Shown piece after piece: positions 9,620 through 18,888 of a stretch of 64,000 nt of DNA (position 1 is its first letter; the number at the start of each line of letters is the position of its first letter). A program made the translations under genes and the position numbers. Source of the DNA: UBA8529 sp964390565. GTDB taxonomy: Bacteria > Bacteroidota > Bacteroidia > Bacteroidales > Tenuifilaceae. The DNA lies in contig CAYMII010000012.1 in assembly GCA_964390565.1 (NCBI GenBank), positions 1 through 64,000 on the forward strand, read 5' to 3'. The notes under the pieces were generated by a model. It ran no database searches. It worked only from the letters and a program-made list of their open reading frames with translations, and had not been told where the DNA came from.

Positions 9620-11374
9620 TTAGCCTAGTAGATTTTTCATCTTTTGAATAAGCACCTCAATCTGGAATGGTTTGCTGATATAATCGTCCATACCCGCCTC
9701 AATACATTCCTCCTTGTCGCCAAGAAGAGCGTTAGCTGTGATTGCAATTATAGGTGTGTGCGAAGTCGTACTTGCTTCAATCTCTCTAATTTTCTTTGTT
9801 GATACAATGCCATTCATAATAGGCATTTGAATATCCATTAAAATTATGTCGTATTTGCTCGTTCCAAACTTGTCGAGGGCCTCTTTCCCATTGCTGGCAA
9901 TATCAATCGATTTTACCATCTTTTTAAGGCTTAAAACGACTATCTTTTGGTTGATAAGATTATCCTCCACTAATAGTACGTTAGCATTCTCAAGTTGAAC
10001 GGGTGCTTGTAAAGATGATTTTTTATCCTTTTGTTCCTCGCTCTGTTCAATTACCGTTTTTTCTTCTACTTCGTTGGTAACCTTAATAAGGGTGTATGGG
10101 AAGTTAAATACAGCATTGTCAGATGACAGAGAGATGCTTAATTTGCCTCCTTTGCTCTCTATTAACTTTTGAGTAACGTTAAGTCCAAGAAGTTCGATGT
10201 AAATTTGCGTGCTTGCTGATGTAAAAGTTGTTTCATTAACGATAAATTGGCTGTGATTCTCGTTGATTGGGAGCATCAAAGGCTTATTGCTTTTAATCTC
10301 AAAGAAAAGTTCAGTAGAGTCCTGTGAATCCTTACTTTTACCAACTTTTATGTCGATAATGAGCTTATTGCTGCTCTTGTTTTTGATAATATTTTCGATG
10401 ATATTAAGGAAAATCTGCTTAATCCTCACTGGGTCTCCAAAAAAATCCTTGGGCAAATTTTCATCAATCTTCAGGTTGAAGTTAATGTTGTTAAAACTTT
10501 GAGAAGTAAATAGCTTTAGCGTGTTGTTAATGGTGTTTTGAAGGTTGAAGTTGATGTTGAATTCGCTATTGTCGCGCGTGTCAACATTTGAATTTTCAAC
10601 CATGCTATTTAAAACATTCACAAGGTTGTTGGTTGAAGCCAAAATGGTATCCATCATATCCTTCTGTTTCTCATCAAGAGATGTGCTTGATAGGATATTG
10701 GATATAACCATGATGTTATTCAACGGAGTACGTATCTGGTGCGAAAGTTTAGCAATGAACTCTTCGTTTAGCTTGTTGGAGTTTTTCTCATCTAGCACCT
10801 CTTTCTCAGAATCCCTTACAGTCCTGTTTTTAACAACCTCAAAAATATAGGCAATAGTTAGTGCTGTAAAATACGAGAAAACAAAGAATAACTTCCCTGA
10901 AATAGGCTCTTGTGCTGAAGGATTTAATGATGCTGGTAGAAAGAAACTCGCAATGAATAAAATGCCAAATGCAATTGAGTAATATCCCCCTTTTGAATAG
11001 CCAAGCATTGATATGGCAAAGAAAGGGAAAAGTCCAAGGATAAGAGTGCCAACAATACTTATGTTACCTGTGCCTGCAACATAGAGAAGAGCCAAGCCGC
11101 TTACAATGGCGGTTATGTTCGAAAGACCATTTGTATGCTTTTGCTTAACAATTATGCTAAGGTTAATGGCAAGAACGGCCGCCGCTGCAATAGAAACAAG
11201 CATTAATGTTAGGTTTTTCATTAATGCAATGGCGAATATCGATTGTACTACAAAGTAAGAAATCAAAACAAAGCTCGATACTCCAAACTGGGTCAACCTA
11301 ACGAATGTCTCCTTGTCGCACTTCCCTTCAAGGTTGAAAGAGGATATTTGAAGCAATTTATTTGCAAGTTTCAT
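9620..11374 (-). CDS. Membrane hybrid histidine kinase with degenerate ATPase domain and receiver
   Basis: This encodes 584 residues. About six membrane helices (roughly 30-180) precede a HisKA domain with the phospho-acceptor motif KLSHQIRTPLNN (His212). A HATPase-like region follows (about 300-432), and a C-terminal receiver (465-584) has acceptor Asp514 in ILMDIQMPIMNG and the conserved Lys568. The ATPase part keeps an N-box-like segment (IFLNIIENIIK) but shows no DxGxG (G1) box, and only a vestige (ELLGLNV) of the GLGL (G2) box. It may therefore bind ATP poorly or act as a pseudokinase or phosphorelay scaffold. It is convergent with the Reg_prop-phosphatase gene, and no separate response regulator is adjacent. 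Confidence 0.85.
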   Translation of the reverse strand: MKLANKLLQISSFNLEGKCDKETFVRLTQFGVSSFVLISYFVVQSIFAIALMKNLTLMLVSIAAAAVLAINLSIIVKQKHTNGLSNITAIVSGLALLYVAGTGNISIVGTLILGLFPFFAISMLGYSKGGYYSIAFGILFIASFFLPASLNPSAQEPISGKLFFVFSYFTALTIAYIFEVVKNRTVRDSEKEVLDEKNSNKLNEEFIAKLSHQIRTPLNNIMVISNILSSTSLDEKQKDMMDTILASTNNLVNVLNSMVENSNVDTRDNSEFNINFNLQNTINNTLKLFTSQSFNNINFNLKIDENLPKDFFGDPVRIKQIFLNIIENIIKNKSSNKLIIDIKVGKSKDSQDSTELFFEIKSNKPLMLPINENHSQFIVNETTFTSASTQIYIELLGLNVTQKLIESKGGKLSISLSSDNAVFNFPYTLIKVTNEVEEKTVIEQSEEQKDKKSSLQAPVQLENANVLLVEDNLINQKIVVLSLKKMVKSIDIASNGKEALDKFGTSKYDIILMDIQMPIMNGIVSTKKIREIEASTTSHTPIIAITANALLGDKEECIEAGMDDYISKPFQIEVLIQKMKNLLG

Positions 11375-11450
11375 TCTGGGAATAATTTATTAGTAATCGG
11401 TATTGTGTTGATTTATTGCAATATCAGCATTAAGAAATGTATGTTAAAGC

Positions 11451-11458
11451 CAAAAATA
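11451..11458 (-). promoter_or_regulatory. Candidate -7 box for the hybrid kinase gene
   Basis: The minus strand reads TATTTTTG, matching the Bacteroidota housekeeping -7 consensus TAnnTTTG, about 77 bp upstream of the start. A TTTG at 11485-11488 is 26 bp further upstream, longer than the usual spacing, so only the -7 box is supported. Confidence 0.45.
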
Positions 11459-11562
11459 CAATTACTTAAATATACGTAACTATTCAAAAGATGCAAAAAA
11501 TGAAAGTAAGATAATAAAGAAGATTGCTATTCTTATAACAAAGTTAAAGGCGAAAAAGTTTT

Positions 11563-12204
11563 CTAGTTATTGAATATTAATACTCTAGCAACATTTATAA
11601 GTGCTAGAACACCAAGCAAAAAAATAACAGCTCCTGATATTTTGTTTATCCACCAAAGTTGCTTTAAGCGAAACTTCTTTCGAAACAAATTTACTAATGA
11701 GCTTAATGTGAACCACCATAAAGTACCCCCTAGGAAAACACCTGCAAGGGTTATTACAGACAGCCCCATATTTTCGCCATTATATGCTAAGCCCATCGTA
11801 GCAAACATGCCGACGAATAGAAAAATTGCAAATGGATTGGTAATTGTAAGCAAGAGAACAGATATGAAGTCTTCGATAAGCTTGTTAGGCTTTTTTTTGT
11901 GGCGTTTTAGCTGAGTAACAGGGTTAGTGTAAAAAGTTTTGATACCAAGAAGGATTACTATAACACCCCCAATAACCTCGAGAATACGCTGTTTTTCTTC
12001 AATAAAGTTAATTACAAATGTTAAGCTGAAACCTGCAATTGCTGCAAAAATAGTATCGGCAGTTGCGGCTCCAACACCTGAAAAGAATCCGCTCAATCGA
12101 CTTTTGTTGATTGTACGCTGTATGCAAATTACACCTATTGGCCCAAGTGGAATTGAAGCCAGTAAGCCGATCATTAAACCTTTTATAAAAAAAGTAAAAG
12201 CCAT
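11563..12204 (-). CDS. LysE/RhtB-family amino-acid exporter
   Basis: This is a 213-residue inner-membrane protein with about six hydrophobic helices and the LysE-family N-terminal signature SIPLGPIGVICIQRTI followed by GFFSGVGAATADTIFA. Family members export amino acids or related small molecules using the proton motive force. The start has 15-20 hydrophilic or amphipathic residues fewer than some annotated members, but ATG at 12204 gives a normal length. It is a single gene transcribed on the minus strand with its own -7 box. The exported substrate cannot be assigned. Confidence 0.88.
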   Translation of the reverse strand: MAFTFFIKGLMIGLLASIPLGPIGVICIQRTINKSRLSGFFSGVGAATADTIFAAIAGFSLTFVINFIEEKQRILEVIGGVIVILLGIKTFYTNPVTQLKRHKKKPNKLIEDFISVLLLTITNPFAIFLFVGMFATMGLAYNGENMGLSVITLAGVFLGGTLWWFTLSSLVNLFRKKFRLKQLWWINKISGAVIFLLGVLALINVARVLIFNN

Positions 12205-12233
12205 TAACTAGAAAAAGCTGCAAAAGTGAAATG

Positions 12234-12241
12234 CAAATATA
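12234..12241 (-). promoter_or_regulatory. Candidate -7 box for the LysE-family gene
   Basis: TATATTTG on the minus strand is a full match to TAnnTTTG, 30 bp upstream of the ATG. No properly spaced -33 TTTG was seen. Confidence 0.5.
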
Positions 12242-12345
12242 ACAATTGAACCAAAGCATTCCATTTGCCATATTCGATTTTTTCAATATTTAACGGTAGA
12301 ATATCCATATAGGCTGACTTCTTGAGCCTTACATATTTTGTTTTT

Positions 12346-13767
12346 TTATTGAGTATTTCTTACTAAAAGTCTTGGTTCGAGCATGTCTAACATTGCATAT
12401 TTAACGCCTTCGCGGCCAAACCCAGAGTTTTTGATGCCCCCATAGGGCATGTGGTCGACTCGGAATGTTGGTACATCATTAATGATTACGTCCCCCACCT
12501 TTAGCTCGTTAAATGCAAAATTCTGCTCATCAAGTTTGTTGGTGAATACACCTGCTTGCAATCCAAACTCAGAAGAGTTGATCTCTGCAATTGCTGCTTT
12601 AAAATCTGTATAGGATTCAACAATAACAACAGGTCCAAAAACCTCTTGGGAGCAAACCTTCATCTCCGTTTTAGTGTTTGTTATTATTGTTGGGGGATAG
12701 AATGTTCCGTTTCGTTTCCCACCATGAAGTATCCTTGCACCTCCTTCGAGGGCTTCGTTAACCCATTGCTCAATCCGAATAGCATTCTCCTCATCAATCA
12801 TCGATGATATATCGGTTGTGCCATCAAGGGGGTTGCCAAAAATTAACTTCCCTGTTTGTTCTGCAAATCGGGCAATAAAATTATCCTTAATCGATTCGTG
12901 AACGTAAATGCGCTGGGTATGTATGCAGACTTGCCCTGAATATGCAAACGCTCCGCTTACACATTTGGGTATAGCAATATCAAGGTTTGCAGTATCTGTT
13001 ACAATAACGCCAGCGTTTCCTCCTAACTCTAGGACAACTCTCTTTTTTCCTACCTGATTTTTCATTTGCCACCCAACTTGGGGTGAGCCAGTGAAGGTCA
13101 GAAGGGAAAAACGCTCGTCGGTTACTAACTGATTTCCCGATTCACGATCCATTGGTAATATTGATAGTGCCCCTTTGGGCAATTCTGTTGAGTCAATAAT
13201 TTTTGCTAAAAGCAATGCCGATAATGGAGTTGAACGAGCAGGTTTAAGTATTATTGGGCAACCTGATGCAATTGCTGGGGCAAGTTTATGAACCGTTAGG
13301 TTCAACGGGAAGTTAAAGGGTGAAATGCCAGCAACCAAGCCAATGGGGAAATATTTTATTAACCCTTCTTTCCCTTCACCTGCTGGAGTCCAGTCAATTT
13401 GAATGTACTCAGAGGGTAGCCGTTTACACTCTTCAGCAGCAACAATAAAAGTTTGAATTGCTCTATCGACCTCGCCAAGAGCATATTTTATGGGTTTTGC
13501 TGCCTCAAGACAAAGCGTTTTTGCAAGCAATTCGCGCTGATCTTTCATCTTGCTGGCAATATCCATTAAGATAGAATACTTTTTGTGCGAGGGGAGATAT
13601 CTTAGCTCATCCTCGACTTTCTGTGCAAGCGCAATTGCTTCTTCAAGTTCATTTTTGCCGGCAAGGGAAACCTCAGCAATGATTTCGTTATTGAATGGGC
13701 TTTTTACAAGGAAAGTATTGTTAGTAGGAACAAATTTACCACCAACGTAAACTTTATACTTCTCCAT
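12346..13767 (-). CDS. NAD(P)-dependent aldehyde dehydrogenase
   Basis: This 473-residue ALDH-superfamily enzyme oxidises an aldehyde to the carboxylate. Visible landmarks in order are the cofactor-binding GISPFNFPLNL and ILKPARSTPLSA, FTGSPQVGWQ, the catalytic Glu in VLELGGNAG, the nucleophilic Cys in YSGQVCIHTQR (about residue 280), and QEVFGPVVIVESY. The tail PYGGIKNSGFGREG is also typical. The overall pattern resembles lactaldehyde/succinate-semialdehyde or non-phosphorylating glyceraldehyde-3-phosphate dehydrogenases; the substrate is not determinable. It is monocistronic, and the nearby exporter is separately promoted. Confidence 0.93.
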   Translation of the reverse strand: MEKYKVYVGGKFVPTNNTFLVKSPFNNEIIAEVSLAGKNELEEAIALAQKVEDELRYLPSHKKYSILMDIASKMKDQRELLAKTLCLEAAKPIKYALGEVDRAIQTFIVAAEECKRLPSEYIQIDWTPAGEGKEGLIKYFPIGLVAGISPFNFPLNLTVHKLAPAIASGCPIILKPARSTPLSALLLAKIIDSTELPKGALSILPMDRESGNQLVTDERFSLLTFTGSPQVGWQMKNQVGKKRVVLELGGNAGVIVTDTANLDIAIPKCVSGAFAYSGQVCIHTQRIYVHESIKDNFIARFAEQTGKLIFGNPLDGTTDISSMIDEENAIRIEQWVNEALEGGARILHGGKRNGTFYPPTIITNTKTEMKVCSQEVFGPVVIVESYTDFKAAIAEINSSEFGLQAGVFTNKLDEQNFAFNELKVGDVIINDVPTFRVDHMPYGGIKNSGFGREGVKYAMLDMLEPRLLVRNTQ

Positions 13768-13897
13768 TTTTGTTGAGTTTGATTGTATGTGCGAATATAA
13801 AAATCTTTCGTCGAATAATTGGATCTATTGTTACTCAGCCCATGTTTAATCATCCAAATAGATAAACAACTATATTTACCAAATAATTGAGTAGACT

Positions 13898-15097
13898 ATG
13901 ATATCAAAATGGAATGTTGGAAGGGTGTTTTTAGTCCTAGCCTTTTTAGGGTTTTCGTTAAGTGTGAATGCAAAAAATGGTATAAAGCTAACCGATAGCT
14001 CAAGGGTAAGCCTTATTACCTGTTCGGCTGGAAATGAATTATATTCAACCTTTGGTCATAGTGCCATTCGCGTTTCGGACCCACAGTTAAGATTAGATAT
14101 AGTGTTTAACTATGGGACATTCAATTTTCAGGATCCGAACTTTTACCCAAACTTTGTTCAAGGTAAATTGAAATATATCCTTTCGTGCTACCCTTACCGT
14201 CTTTTTTACAAAGAGTATGTAAGTGAAAAGCGCAGTGTTTGGGAGCAGAAACTGAATATTACCCTTAGTGAAAGGCAGTATTTGCTCGATTCTCTTTTTA
14301 TCAATTTAACGGAAGAACATCGGTATTATCAATACGACTTTTTGAACGATAACTGTGCAACACGCATCAGGGATGTGTTTGTTCAGGCAATCCCGCGAAA
14401 AATTGAATTCGACTACAGTTCGTTTGATAAGGAGAAAAGTTATCGTCAGCTGCTCAAACCCAATTTGGTAAACAAGCCTTGGGCAGAACTAGGGATTGAT
14501 CTTTTGATGGGCATTCCAGCCGACAGGGTTGCTACACCATGGGATTACATGTTTTTGCCCGATCATCTCGAAAAAGCATTTGAGAATGCATCGTTTGTGA
14601 CCGATTCATCAAAGATGCTTTTCTCAGGAAAAGCAAAACTTATTTTACAAGGTGACGAAGATAAACCAAGATTTATTTGGGGCTCACCATTTCAAGTTTT
14701 TACCATATTATTAGTTTTGATTGCTTTTGCATCTTATCGCGAAATCAAGCGCGGTGTTAGGTATTTATGGATTGATAGAACCCTGTTGGTTTTTGCTGGC
14801 TTACTTGGTGTTTTATTTACATTCCTTTGGGTGGGAACTGCTCATAAATCGATGGTTTGGAACATGAATCTACTTTGGGCAAACCCATTACACCTTCTTG
14901 TTGTGTTTATTCTATCGGCAAAGAGGTTTCAAAAATTGGTTAAAGTTTACCTGAATATCAATTTTGTTATTGCTTTAGTTTTGCTAGTTTGCTGGTCTTT
15001 CTTGCCACAATCATTGCCTAAAGCAATCTTCCCCATTGTAGTTGCGCTAGCGATAAGATATTATTTGTTCAATCGAACTCACAGGTTAAAAGTATAA
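13898..15097 (+). CDS. lnb: Lnb-like lipoprotein N-acyltransferase (DUF4105)
   Basis: This 399-residue protein has a signal peptide (about 1-25), a periplasmic DUF4105/Lnb_N domain and about four C-terminal membrane helices (about 265-395). The domain shows the papain-like pair expected of this family: His54 in STFGHSAIRVS and Cys153 in NDNCATRIRD. Lnb was described in Bacteroides as the enzyme that adds the third acyl chain to lipoproteins where the classical Lnt is missing. Length, topology and motif order agree, and many proteins in this window are lipoproteins. The function is by family resemblance; an uncharacterised DUF4105 paralogue is the alternative. It ends in a terminator shared with the convergent dsbD. 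Confidence 0.75.
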   Translation: MISKWNVGRVFLVLAFLGFSLSVNAKNGIKLTDSSRVSLITCSAGNELYSTFGHSAIRVSDPQLRLDIVFNYGTFNFQDPNFYPNFVQGKLKYILSCYPYRLFYKEYVSEKRSVWEQKLNITLSERQYLLDSLFINLTEEHRYYQYDFLNDNCATRIRDVFVQAIPRKIEFDYSSFDKEKSYRQLLKPNLVNKPWAELGIDLLMGIPADRVATPWDYMFLPDHLEKAFENASFVTDSSKMLFSGKAKLILQGDEDKPRFIWGSPFQVFTILLVLIAFASYREIKRGVRYLWIDRTLLVFAGLLGVLFTFLWVGTAHKSMVWNMNLLWANPLHLLVVFILSAKRFQKLVKVYLNINFVIALVLLVCWSFLPQSLPKAIFPIVVALAIRYYLFNRTHRLKV

Positions 15098-15105
15098 ATG
15101 AAAAG

Positions 15106-15135
15106 AAAGAGCCTGATATTTCTGTCAGGCTCTTT
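15106..15135. terminator. Bidirectional terminator between lnb-like gene and dsbD
   Basis: A perfect 11-bp stem (AAAGAGCCTGA at 15106-15116 with TCAGGCTCTTT at 15125-15135) lies between two convergent genes. A-rich and T-rich flanks on both sides suit termination from either direction. Confidence 0.8.
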
Positions 15136-15159
15136 GCTTTCTGGAAATTGGGCTATGTA

Positions 15160-17205
15160 TTATTTTAAACTATTTCTTTTCTTGTATTCAGCAACCCCAT
15201 TATCGAGGAACTTGATAAATGCTTCTACATCTAAATCGTAGCCTCTTGGCTCAACGAGAGTTGTTTCATCGCCGTTAAGCTGAACGTAAAATGGTTGACC
15301 GTTGATGTTGAATCGGCTAATTTGCAAATCAGCATTCTGCTTGCCTACGGTCTTTTTTACCTTACCATCAACCTTTGATGTGTACCACTCACTCTCAGGA
15401 AGTTCTTTACGCTCGTCAATATAAAGGGCAACAATAATGTAGTTGTTCCTTAACCTTTCCAATACACGTGGGTCGCTCCAAACTTTGGCTTCCATCTCTT
15501 TACAATTTGAGCATGAGTGACCAACAAAGTCGATGAACAAAGGCTTTTTTTGCTGCTTTGCGCAAGCGAGTGCCTGGTTGTAATCGAAGTAACCCTCTAA
15601 ACCATGAGGAAGATGAAGAATGTCGCCATACTTTGGAGAATCGCAAAGAGCTGATTTCTCAACTGTTTGGTTAGATGATACGCTCTTCGATTTGTTGATT
15701 GCGGTCATAAGATCGAAGCTGTGGCTCGATTGTGGGGGAAGTAATCCTGATATTGATTTTAAAGGAGCACCAATCATGCCAGGGATTAGGTAGATAACAA
15801 AAGCAAATGATGCGATTGCCAACATCAACCTGAAAACGCCTACGTGCTTAAGATCCGAATCGTGTTTGAATTTGATTTTACCCAAAAGGTATAATCCCAT
15901 TAGGGTAAATATTGATATCCAAATTGCTAGGTAAACCTCTCTTCCTAAAATGCCCCAATGGTAGGTTTGGTCTACAATCATTAAGAATTTTAACGAGAAT
16001 GCCAATACAATGAAGCCAAGCACAACCTTAACTGAGTTCATCCAGCCACCTGAACGTGGAAGACTATTTAACCACGATGGGAAAATTGCAAAAAGTGTAA
16101 ATGGAATTGCGAATGCAAGTGAGAAACCGAACATACCAATAATTGGTTTTGCTCCTAATCCCGATGCTGCTTCAACAAGTAATGCACCAACGATTGGACC
16201 AACGCACGATAAGCTAACAATAACGGTTGTTAACGCCATAAAGAAAGAGCCAATAAAGCCACCCTTATCGGCTTTGCTATCGGTTTTGTTAGCAAGGCTA
16301 CCTGGTAGAACAATCTCAAATAGACCGAAGAATGATGCTGCAAAGGCAATGAACAGAACGAAGAAAATTGTATTTGTAATCCAGTGCGAAGTTAGTTGAC
16401 TTGCAAAGTTTGCTCCAAGGTTTGTAAGTGAAACGAGCAATCCAATAGATGTATAAATGGCAATAATAGAAATCCCAAAAACTAACGCATTCATAAAGGC
16501 GTTAAACTTATTCGCCTGCTTATTCATAAAAAATGAAACGGTCATCGGAATCATCGGGAAAACGCATGGCGTAAGCAATCCCGCAAGACCAGCAGCAAAT
16601 GAGATGAGGAAGAAAACGAGTAGAGATGAGTTATCCTCTTTTTTAGGTGTTTCTTCGTTATCGACCTTACGTTCCTCGATCGATACAAGTGGTTTAATCA
16701 CCTCTTCCTTTTTAACCTCTTCGGTTTTGGTTTCGGCAACATTGCCCTCGCCAACTTTTACCGAAAAATCTTTCTCGAGGTAAATGCACTTGTCGGCATA
16801 GCAAGCCTGGTATTCAGCGTTAATTTTAATTTCGGTTGCAGCACTTGTCAATTCAACTTCTTGGCTAAACGATGCGCTATTTGCAAAGTACGATAGGTCT
16901 AAGTTGAAAATCTCGTCGTGCTCCTTTGTAGCTTTGGTTAACTCTTTAACCTTACCAATAAGTTTAAAATCGGGTGTTTGATTAAAGGTGAACGTTGTTG
17001 CAATAGGGCCACCTTCGGGAAGTGTTATTGAGTATAAATGCCAACCCTCTTCGATTGATGCATTAATTATTAGCTCGTATTTATTGCCACTTATTGCTTT
17101 GGCTTTTACGTTCCAGCTAATAGGATCGTCTACCTGTGCTTTGCCAATTGATGCAACTGCAATGAGCGCTACAATGGCAAATAGTTTGAAAATTTTTTCC
17201 CTCAT
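15160..17205 (-). CDS. dsbD: Thiol:disulfide interchange protein DsbD
   Basis: This 681-residue protein carries electrons from cytosolic thioredoxin across the membrane to periplasmic thiol proteins. A signal peptide (about 1-23) is followed by the N-terminal immunoglobulin-like DsbD-alpha domain (about 25-150), including AEYQACYADKCIY with its cysteine pair. Eight or so membrane helices follow (about 195-480), with LLTPCVFPMIPMTV and SLSCVGPIVGALLV carrying the transmembrane cysteines. The C-terminal thioredoxin-like domain has the redox motif SCSNC. Cytochrome c maturation is a known client pathway, fitting the many c-type haem proteins nearby (nrfHA, coxB, cytochrome c). It stands alone on the minus strand. 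Confidence 0.92.
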   Translation of the reverse strand: MREKIFKLFAIVALIAVASIGKAQVDDPISWNVKAKAISGNKYELIINASIEEGWHLYSITLPEGGPIATTFTFNQTPDFKLIGKVKELTKATKEHDEIFNLDLSYFANSASFSQEVELTSAATEIKINAEYQACYADKCIYLEKDFSVKVGEGNVAETKTEEVKKEEVIKPLVSIEERKVDNEETPKKEDNSSLLVFFLISFAAGLAGLLTPCVFPMIPMTVSFFMNKQANKFNAFMNALVFGISIIAIYTSIGLLVSLTNLGANFASQLTSHWITNTIFFVLFIAFAASFFGLFEIVLPGSLANKTDSKADKGGFIGSFFMALTTVIVSLSCVGPIVGALLVEAASGLGAKPIIGMFGFSLAFAIPFTLFAIFPSWLNSLPRSGGWMNSVKVVLGFIVLAFSLKFLMIVDQTYHWGILGREVYLAIWISIFTLMGLYLLGKIKFKHDSDLKHVGVFRLMLAIASFAFVIYLIPGMIGAPLKSISGLLPPQSSHSFDLMTAINKSKSVSSNQTVEKSALCDSPKYGDILHLPHGLEGYFDYNQALACAKQQKKPLFIDFVGHSCSNCKEMEAKVWSDPRVLERLRNNYIIVALYIDERKELPESEWYTSKVDGKVKKTVGKQNADLQISRFNINGQPFYVQLNGDETTLVEPRGYDLDVEAFIKFLDNGVAEYKKRNSLK

Positions 17206-17266
17206 TTTTTGAGTAATTATATGATTTATAATTAATTGTTATTTGTCTTTTGGTTTATTAACGATA

Positions 17267-17274
17267 CAAAGATA
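17267..17274 (-). promoter_or_regulatory. Candidate -7 box for dsbD
   Basis: TATCTTTG on the minus strand, about 62 bp upstream of the dsbD ATG, matches TAnnTTTG. No convincing -33 TTTG is present at the usual distance. Confidence 0.5.
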
Positions 17275-17407
17275 TGCATATTGATTTATATAGATATTGA
17301 TATAAATCAATGTTTGATGGGAAAAATTGATTTGTTAAAAAAATGGAAAAAAAACGCTTTTTTTATAGAACTTTCACTCAACTCGCTTGGGTTTCGATCC
17401 AAACGTA

Positions 17408-18649
17408 TTAAACCAACTTTCTTAACTTAAAGTTTACTTTAATAAGTTCACCATTTCTCATAATGGTAATCTTAATTTTCTTGCCTTCTTTGCTTTTAAG
17501 CATCGAGGTTATTTCGCAAAGCGAAAGGTTCGAAACTTGCTGTCCGTTGATGCTGTTTAGTAAGTCGTTTTCCATTAAGCCACACTCGGAGGCGGGGGTG
17601 TTATTTCCAACCGTAACTATACGATAATATGGAAGCCCTGGAATTATTGTGCCAACCTCAATGCCCGACATATCGTACGAGAATGGCTCCTTGTAAGAGC
17701 TGTTTTTGCTAAGGATTATTCTTTTGTTCTGATAGTCGATGGTTACGTTAAATCTTCTAAAGATATCGGCTCCAACGCTTCCGTTTCGGTCGGAATTTGC
17801 TGTGGCATCGCCAATACTGTTTGAATCGGGGAAAGCAGTAATAACGTTATTGAACTCAAATTTTCCAATTTGAAATTTTTCCACCCTCGATACTTCGCCC
17901 ATAACGGCTCCGTTTAACCCACTTCCAAATGCATCGTGCCTTCTAATTGCCGAAGGCTTAATGTTGGCATTTGTGGCAGGATCGAACCATAAAGCGAAGC
18001 TCATTCCCGTATCGAAAAGCAGTTTTACTGGAAATTGTTTGCCATTAATGGTTACCTGAGCAGTAATATATGGTCGTCCATCAATCAGTTCAATTGGAAT
18101 TACCTCTTCGTTCTTTCGGATTTTGCGACTAAGACTGTTGTTGAAAAACTTAACGGTTTTATGGGTGTAGCTTATTTCAACTACAAATCTTTCGAAAATG
18201 GAGCGTCCAATTAACCCATGAATATGGTGCCCCATACCCGATGATAAATCGATTGCTTTGTTTGGAACATAAAGGACTTCCTGACAATCACCAGAAATCT
18301 CACCCATCGAAAGAGCATTATTTCTCGAAAGTATTCCATCAACCGATTCTTTTGTTCCTAACCCCATAACCTTAACCTTTCGGCCTTTAAGCGGCATAGC
18401 ATTGGGGTTTGACAGGTCGGTTATTATTGTACGGCCAACTCCTGTATCAAAAACAAGGTTTAGCGAGTCGGATTTGTTAATGCTGAACGGTAAAACGATA
18501 AGGTTTGAAGCTAGAATAAACTTGGTTGCATAGTAACGATTACGACTGCTCATGTAAAACATCGTGCTCTCGGGTGCATCTGCCATTGTTGTTATGGTTG
18601 CAAGAAGAATTTCGAGAGCTGCAGTGAATATATTTTTTATTGTTTTCAT
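17408..18649 (-). CDS. Tandem retropepsin-like aspartyl protease with PDZ domain
   Basis: This 413-residue protein has two retropepsin-like lobes in one chain. Lobe one has LVFDTGVGRT (Asp68) and later HGLIGRSIFERFVVEI. Lobe two has LLFDTGMSFALW (Asp213) and VGADIFRRFNVTI. A C-terminal PDZ domain (about 325-410) contains the segment SECGLMENDLLNSINGQ. Two complete DTG-bearing lobes could form a pepsin-like intramolecular dimer. The N-terminus is weakly hydrophobic (about 5-22), so the protein is probably exported, though the signal is not strong. It is a single gene with no evident partner. The family is known as aspartyl protease/PDZ proteins of Bacteroidota, but substrates are unknown. Confidence 0.8.
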   Translation of the reverse strand: MKTIKNIFTAALEILLATITTMADAPESTMFYMSSRNRYYATKFILASNLIVLPFSINKSDSLNLVFDTGVGRTIITDLSNPNAMPLKGRKVKVMGLGTKESVDGILSRNNALSMGEISGDCQEVLYVPNKAIDLSSGMGHHIHGLIGRSIFERFVVEISYTHKTVKFFNNSLSRKIRKNEEVIPIELIDGRPYITAQVTINGKQFPVKLLFDTGMSFALWFDPATNANIKPSAIRRHDAFGSGLNGAVMGEVSRVEKFQIGKFEFNNVITAFPDSNSIGDATANSDRNGSVGADIFRRFNVTIDYQNKRIILSKNSSYKEPFSYDMSGIEVGTIIPGLPYYRIVTVGNNTPASECGLMENDLLNSINGQQVSNLSLCEITSMLKSKEGKKIKITIMRNGELIKVNFKLRKLV

Positions 18650-18840
18650 GGCGGTGTGTTTTATGGGTTATTGTATTTACACCTTCTACCTATATGATCC
18701 CATGAAGCAATTTAGTCCCTATATAATTGAGATACTTTGTGCACAACTATCAAAAACTACTGTTTGGCAGCGCTGTTTTTTTAAAATCAGCACGAGTGAT
18801 TGGTGGAATTCTGTTTGCTTTGGTTAAGTATAAAAAAAAA

Positions 18841-18860
18841 CGCGCGTCTGGAGACGCGCG
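18841..18860 (-). terminator. Terminator after the small lipoprotein gene
   Basis: A perfect GC-rich 9-bp stem (CGCGCGTCT at 18841-18849 with AGACGCGCG at 18852-18860) has a run of nine A on its left flank, which is a T-tract on the minus strand. It lies 28 bp beyond the stop of the minus-strand gene at 18889. Confidence 0.85.
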
Positions 18861-18888
18861 CTAACAAAGCGACTGTGCTTGGAAAGAC

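Noticed and set aside
16010..16783. Long open frames antisense to dsbD
   Set aside because: They are rich in Pro, Thr and Ile as expected from reverse reading of membrane helices; no start signals or promoters.
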